Made by a program: the position numbers and the translations under genes. Under the pieces are notes generated by a model. It was given only the letters and a program-made list of their open reading frames with translations. It had not been told where the DNA came from and did not search any database. From Galbibacter kalidii (lineage in GTDB: Bacteria > Bacteroidota > Bacteroidia > Flavobacteriales > Flavobacteriaceae), in NCBI RefSeq assembly GCF_026241135.1, contig NZ_JAPFGA010000003.1:62001-126000 (forward strand): a DNA stretch of 64,000 nucleotides, in the 5' to 3' direction. Positions 62,725 through 64,000 of this stretch are shown in pieces (position 1 is the stretch's first letter; each line of letters starts with the position of its first letter).

Positions 62725-63795
62725 TCACCCTTCATGCAACAGGCGTTTCATACTTATATCTTCATAATTACGGCGGACAAACTCCAAGGCTACTTTCACC
62801 ACCTGTCCCATAGAGCGGCAGCGTTTAAATTTCATATCCAGCGTATAGTCATACAACTGCATTTTCAATTCCTCTAAATTCTCCTTGGTGGTAATATGAT
62901 CGTTCACCATACACCTCAACATTGCTTTAAGCCTTTTTTTCGAAGTAATGATCCGCTTAGCGAGCAGTGAACGTTCTTCTTTTTTATATTGCTCTATCGA
63001 TGCGGGTTTCAATCGTTGCTCTACATTTTTGACCATTTCAACATTCTCCTTAAAAAACTGAGGTTTGTACACTTTAAAGTTCCCTTCATAGCATTGCTGG
63101 TCAAAATCAATAGCCCTGATCCGGAATATCACATTGTCAAAATCGTGCACCGGGATAATCACATAGTTATACGAACGCATATCTCCTAAAAGACGTATCA
63201 TACAACGCTCGTTAAACTTAACAAATTCCTTCGCAATCTGACTTTTCTGAATATCGGTACAACTCGGCAAGGCATTTTTAATAAACTCATCCCCGGGAAT
63301 CCCAGAAATATGTTCCTCGATCAGCGTATCGTGAAAAACAGCAAAATTGATCCGATTCGGAGAAAGAATATGCTCCAATTCCAATCCGTAGACCCGCGAC
63401 GCATCAGCTTTTTTTACATAGATATAAGTGTAGTTATCATTCAGTATATTACGCACTTTGATCCGGAAAGGTTTCGAGTTTCCGAAGGTGCAATAATCAA
63501 TAGCATCCACATTTAAATACTGAAAAATATCTTCATTTCCATCAGAAAAAATAAGTGTATAGACCTGCTTTAAATGATAGTCGATCTCAGGTCTCTCAAA
63601 TTCTGAATAATACACCCGTATCCACATGGTGTCGTTTCCGTCGTCGTCATACACCACTACCGAACCTGCGAATCGCAACAAATCATCATAGGATATAGGA
63701 ATTTTTGTCGTTCGGTTGTATCGTTCCAAATACCCCAATAAACGCTCGTTAATCGGATACGACGGTTTCTTTTTCGACATTAATTTTTCACTCAT
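62725..63795 (-). CDS. Conserved-looking protein of unknown function
   Basis: This 356-residue protein has no signal peptide or membrane segment and I do not recognise its family. It starts MSEKLMSKKKPSYPINERLLGYLERYNRTT; Met6 at 63780 is an alternative start. The middle has mixed strands with acidic residues (VVYDDDGNDTMWIRVYYSEFE, IIPVHDFDNVIFRIRAIDFDQ) and the last third is helical and strongly basic (KKEERSLLAKRIITSKKRLKAMLR). The alternation of HDFDN and AIDFDQQ is somewhat kinase-like, but a full set of kinase motifs was not found. It is convergent with the GNAT gene and divergent from the ABC ATPase gene. Confidence 0.7.
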   Translation of the reverse strand: MSEKLMSKKKPSYPINERLLGYLERYNRTTKIPISYDDLLRFAGSVVVYDDDGNDTMWIRVYYSEFERPEIDYHLKQVYTLIFSDGNEDIFQYLNVDAIDYCTFGNSKPFRIKVRNILNDNYTYIYVKKADASRVYGLELEHILSPNRINFAVFHDTLIEEHISGIPGDEFIKNALPSCTDIQKSQIAKEFVKFNERCMIRLLGDMRSYNYVIIPVHDFDNVIFRIRAIDFDQQCYEGNFKVYKPQFFKENVEMVKNVEQRLKPASIEQYKKEERSLLAKRIITSKKRLKAMLRCMVNDHITTKENLEELKMQLYDYTLDMKFKRCRSMGQVVKVALEFVRRNYEDISMKRLLHEG

Positions 63796-63909
63796 AAAAC
63801 CACTGTTTCTACCTTATTTGGTGTAATTTAATCAAAATTAATCTATATTATTGTAACAATCGGACATAGAATTCGTCAAGTTAGTAGAACCAACAAAAAA
63901 CAAAGTACA

Positions 63910-64000
63910 TTGGAAACCATTTTAACCGTCAACAATCTCACGAAAAAATTCGGTTACCTGATTGCCGTAAGCGACCTTTCCTTTACTATTGAAAAAGGAA
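63910..64000 (+). CDS. ABC transporter ATP-binding protein, 5' fragment
   Basis: Only the first 30 codons lie in the window. From a TTG start they read METILTVNNLTKKFGYLIAV and SDLSFTIEKG, the standard N-terminus of an ABC ATPase up to just before Walker A. The rest continues beyond the right edge. The transported substrate cannot be inferred. The partial length is due to the window boundary and not to truncation of the gene. Confidence 0.75.
   Translation, partial: METILTVNNLTKKFGYLIAVSDLSFTIEKG

Overview
The window is chromosomal DNA of a Bacteroidota bacterium, most likely a Flavobacteriaceae member. The evidence is low GC, weak Shine-Dalgarno sequences, promoters of the TTTG-N19-TAnnTTTG type, a SusC/SusD pair, a type IX secretion (T9SS) C-terminal signal, a GIN/DUF4097 envelope operon and an rpsF-rpsR-rplI operon without ssb. 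No rRNA, tRNA, insertion sequence, prophage or CRISPR array was recognised.

Region 1 (1-16.5 kb) is the distal part of a surface polysaccharide locus. It holds four glycosyltransferases, a serine-acetyltransferase-like enzyme, an EpsG/Wzy-like polymerase, a CapK/PaaK-like adenylating enzyme, a PglC-like phosphoglycosyltransferase, a PglD-like acetyltransferase and an FAD/NAD(P)-binding protein. A beta-helix lipoprotein lies inside it. So does a two-gene operon encoding a carbohydrate-binding/FN3 repeat protein with an endosialidase-chaperone-like tail and a T9SS-exported tyrosinase.

Region 2 (16.5-29.8 kb) carries an ECF sigma factor with a probable anti-sigma factor and two beta-helical envelope proteins, a SusCD uptake pair with a terminator-like hairpin in its leader, trxB, galK-galT divergent from an NrtR-type Nudix regulator, and a VanX-like lipoprotein.

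Region 3 (30-46.2 kb) is the centrepiece: a nitrate assimilation island. One arm is nirB, nirD, a DUF4202 gene, a NarX/PilJ-type sensor kinase and a YdeI/OmdA-like gene, followed from its own promoter by a NarL-type regulator. The other is narK, a nitrate reductase fused to its own FAD/NAD reductase and BFD domain, and a rubredoxin protein built on a sulfite/nitrite-reductase-like scaffold that seems to have lost its siroheme/Fe4S4 cysteines. Facing these are moeA, moaE and a MoaC/MoaB fusion whose MoaC half lacks key catalytic residues. TACGTA-centred palindromes occur in the nirB, regulator, narK and moeA leaders and suggest one regulon. Copies of a composite palindromic repeat lie upstream of nirB, between nirB and nirD, and between moeA and moaE.

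Region 4 (46.3-64 kb) is mostly housekeeping: a WYL regulator divergent from a DinB-like gene, hisS, an Oar-type TonB receptor, rpsF-rpsR-rplI, a LytTR response regulator, priA, nadC-yihY-DUF2147, rlmH, a HAM1/RdgB pyrophosphatase, a GNAT acetyltransferase, an unknown 356-aa protein and the start of an ABC transporter ATPase cut by the window edge.
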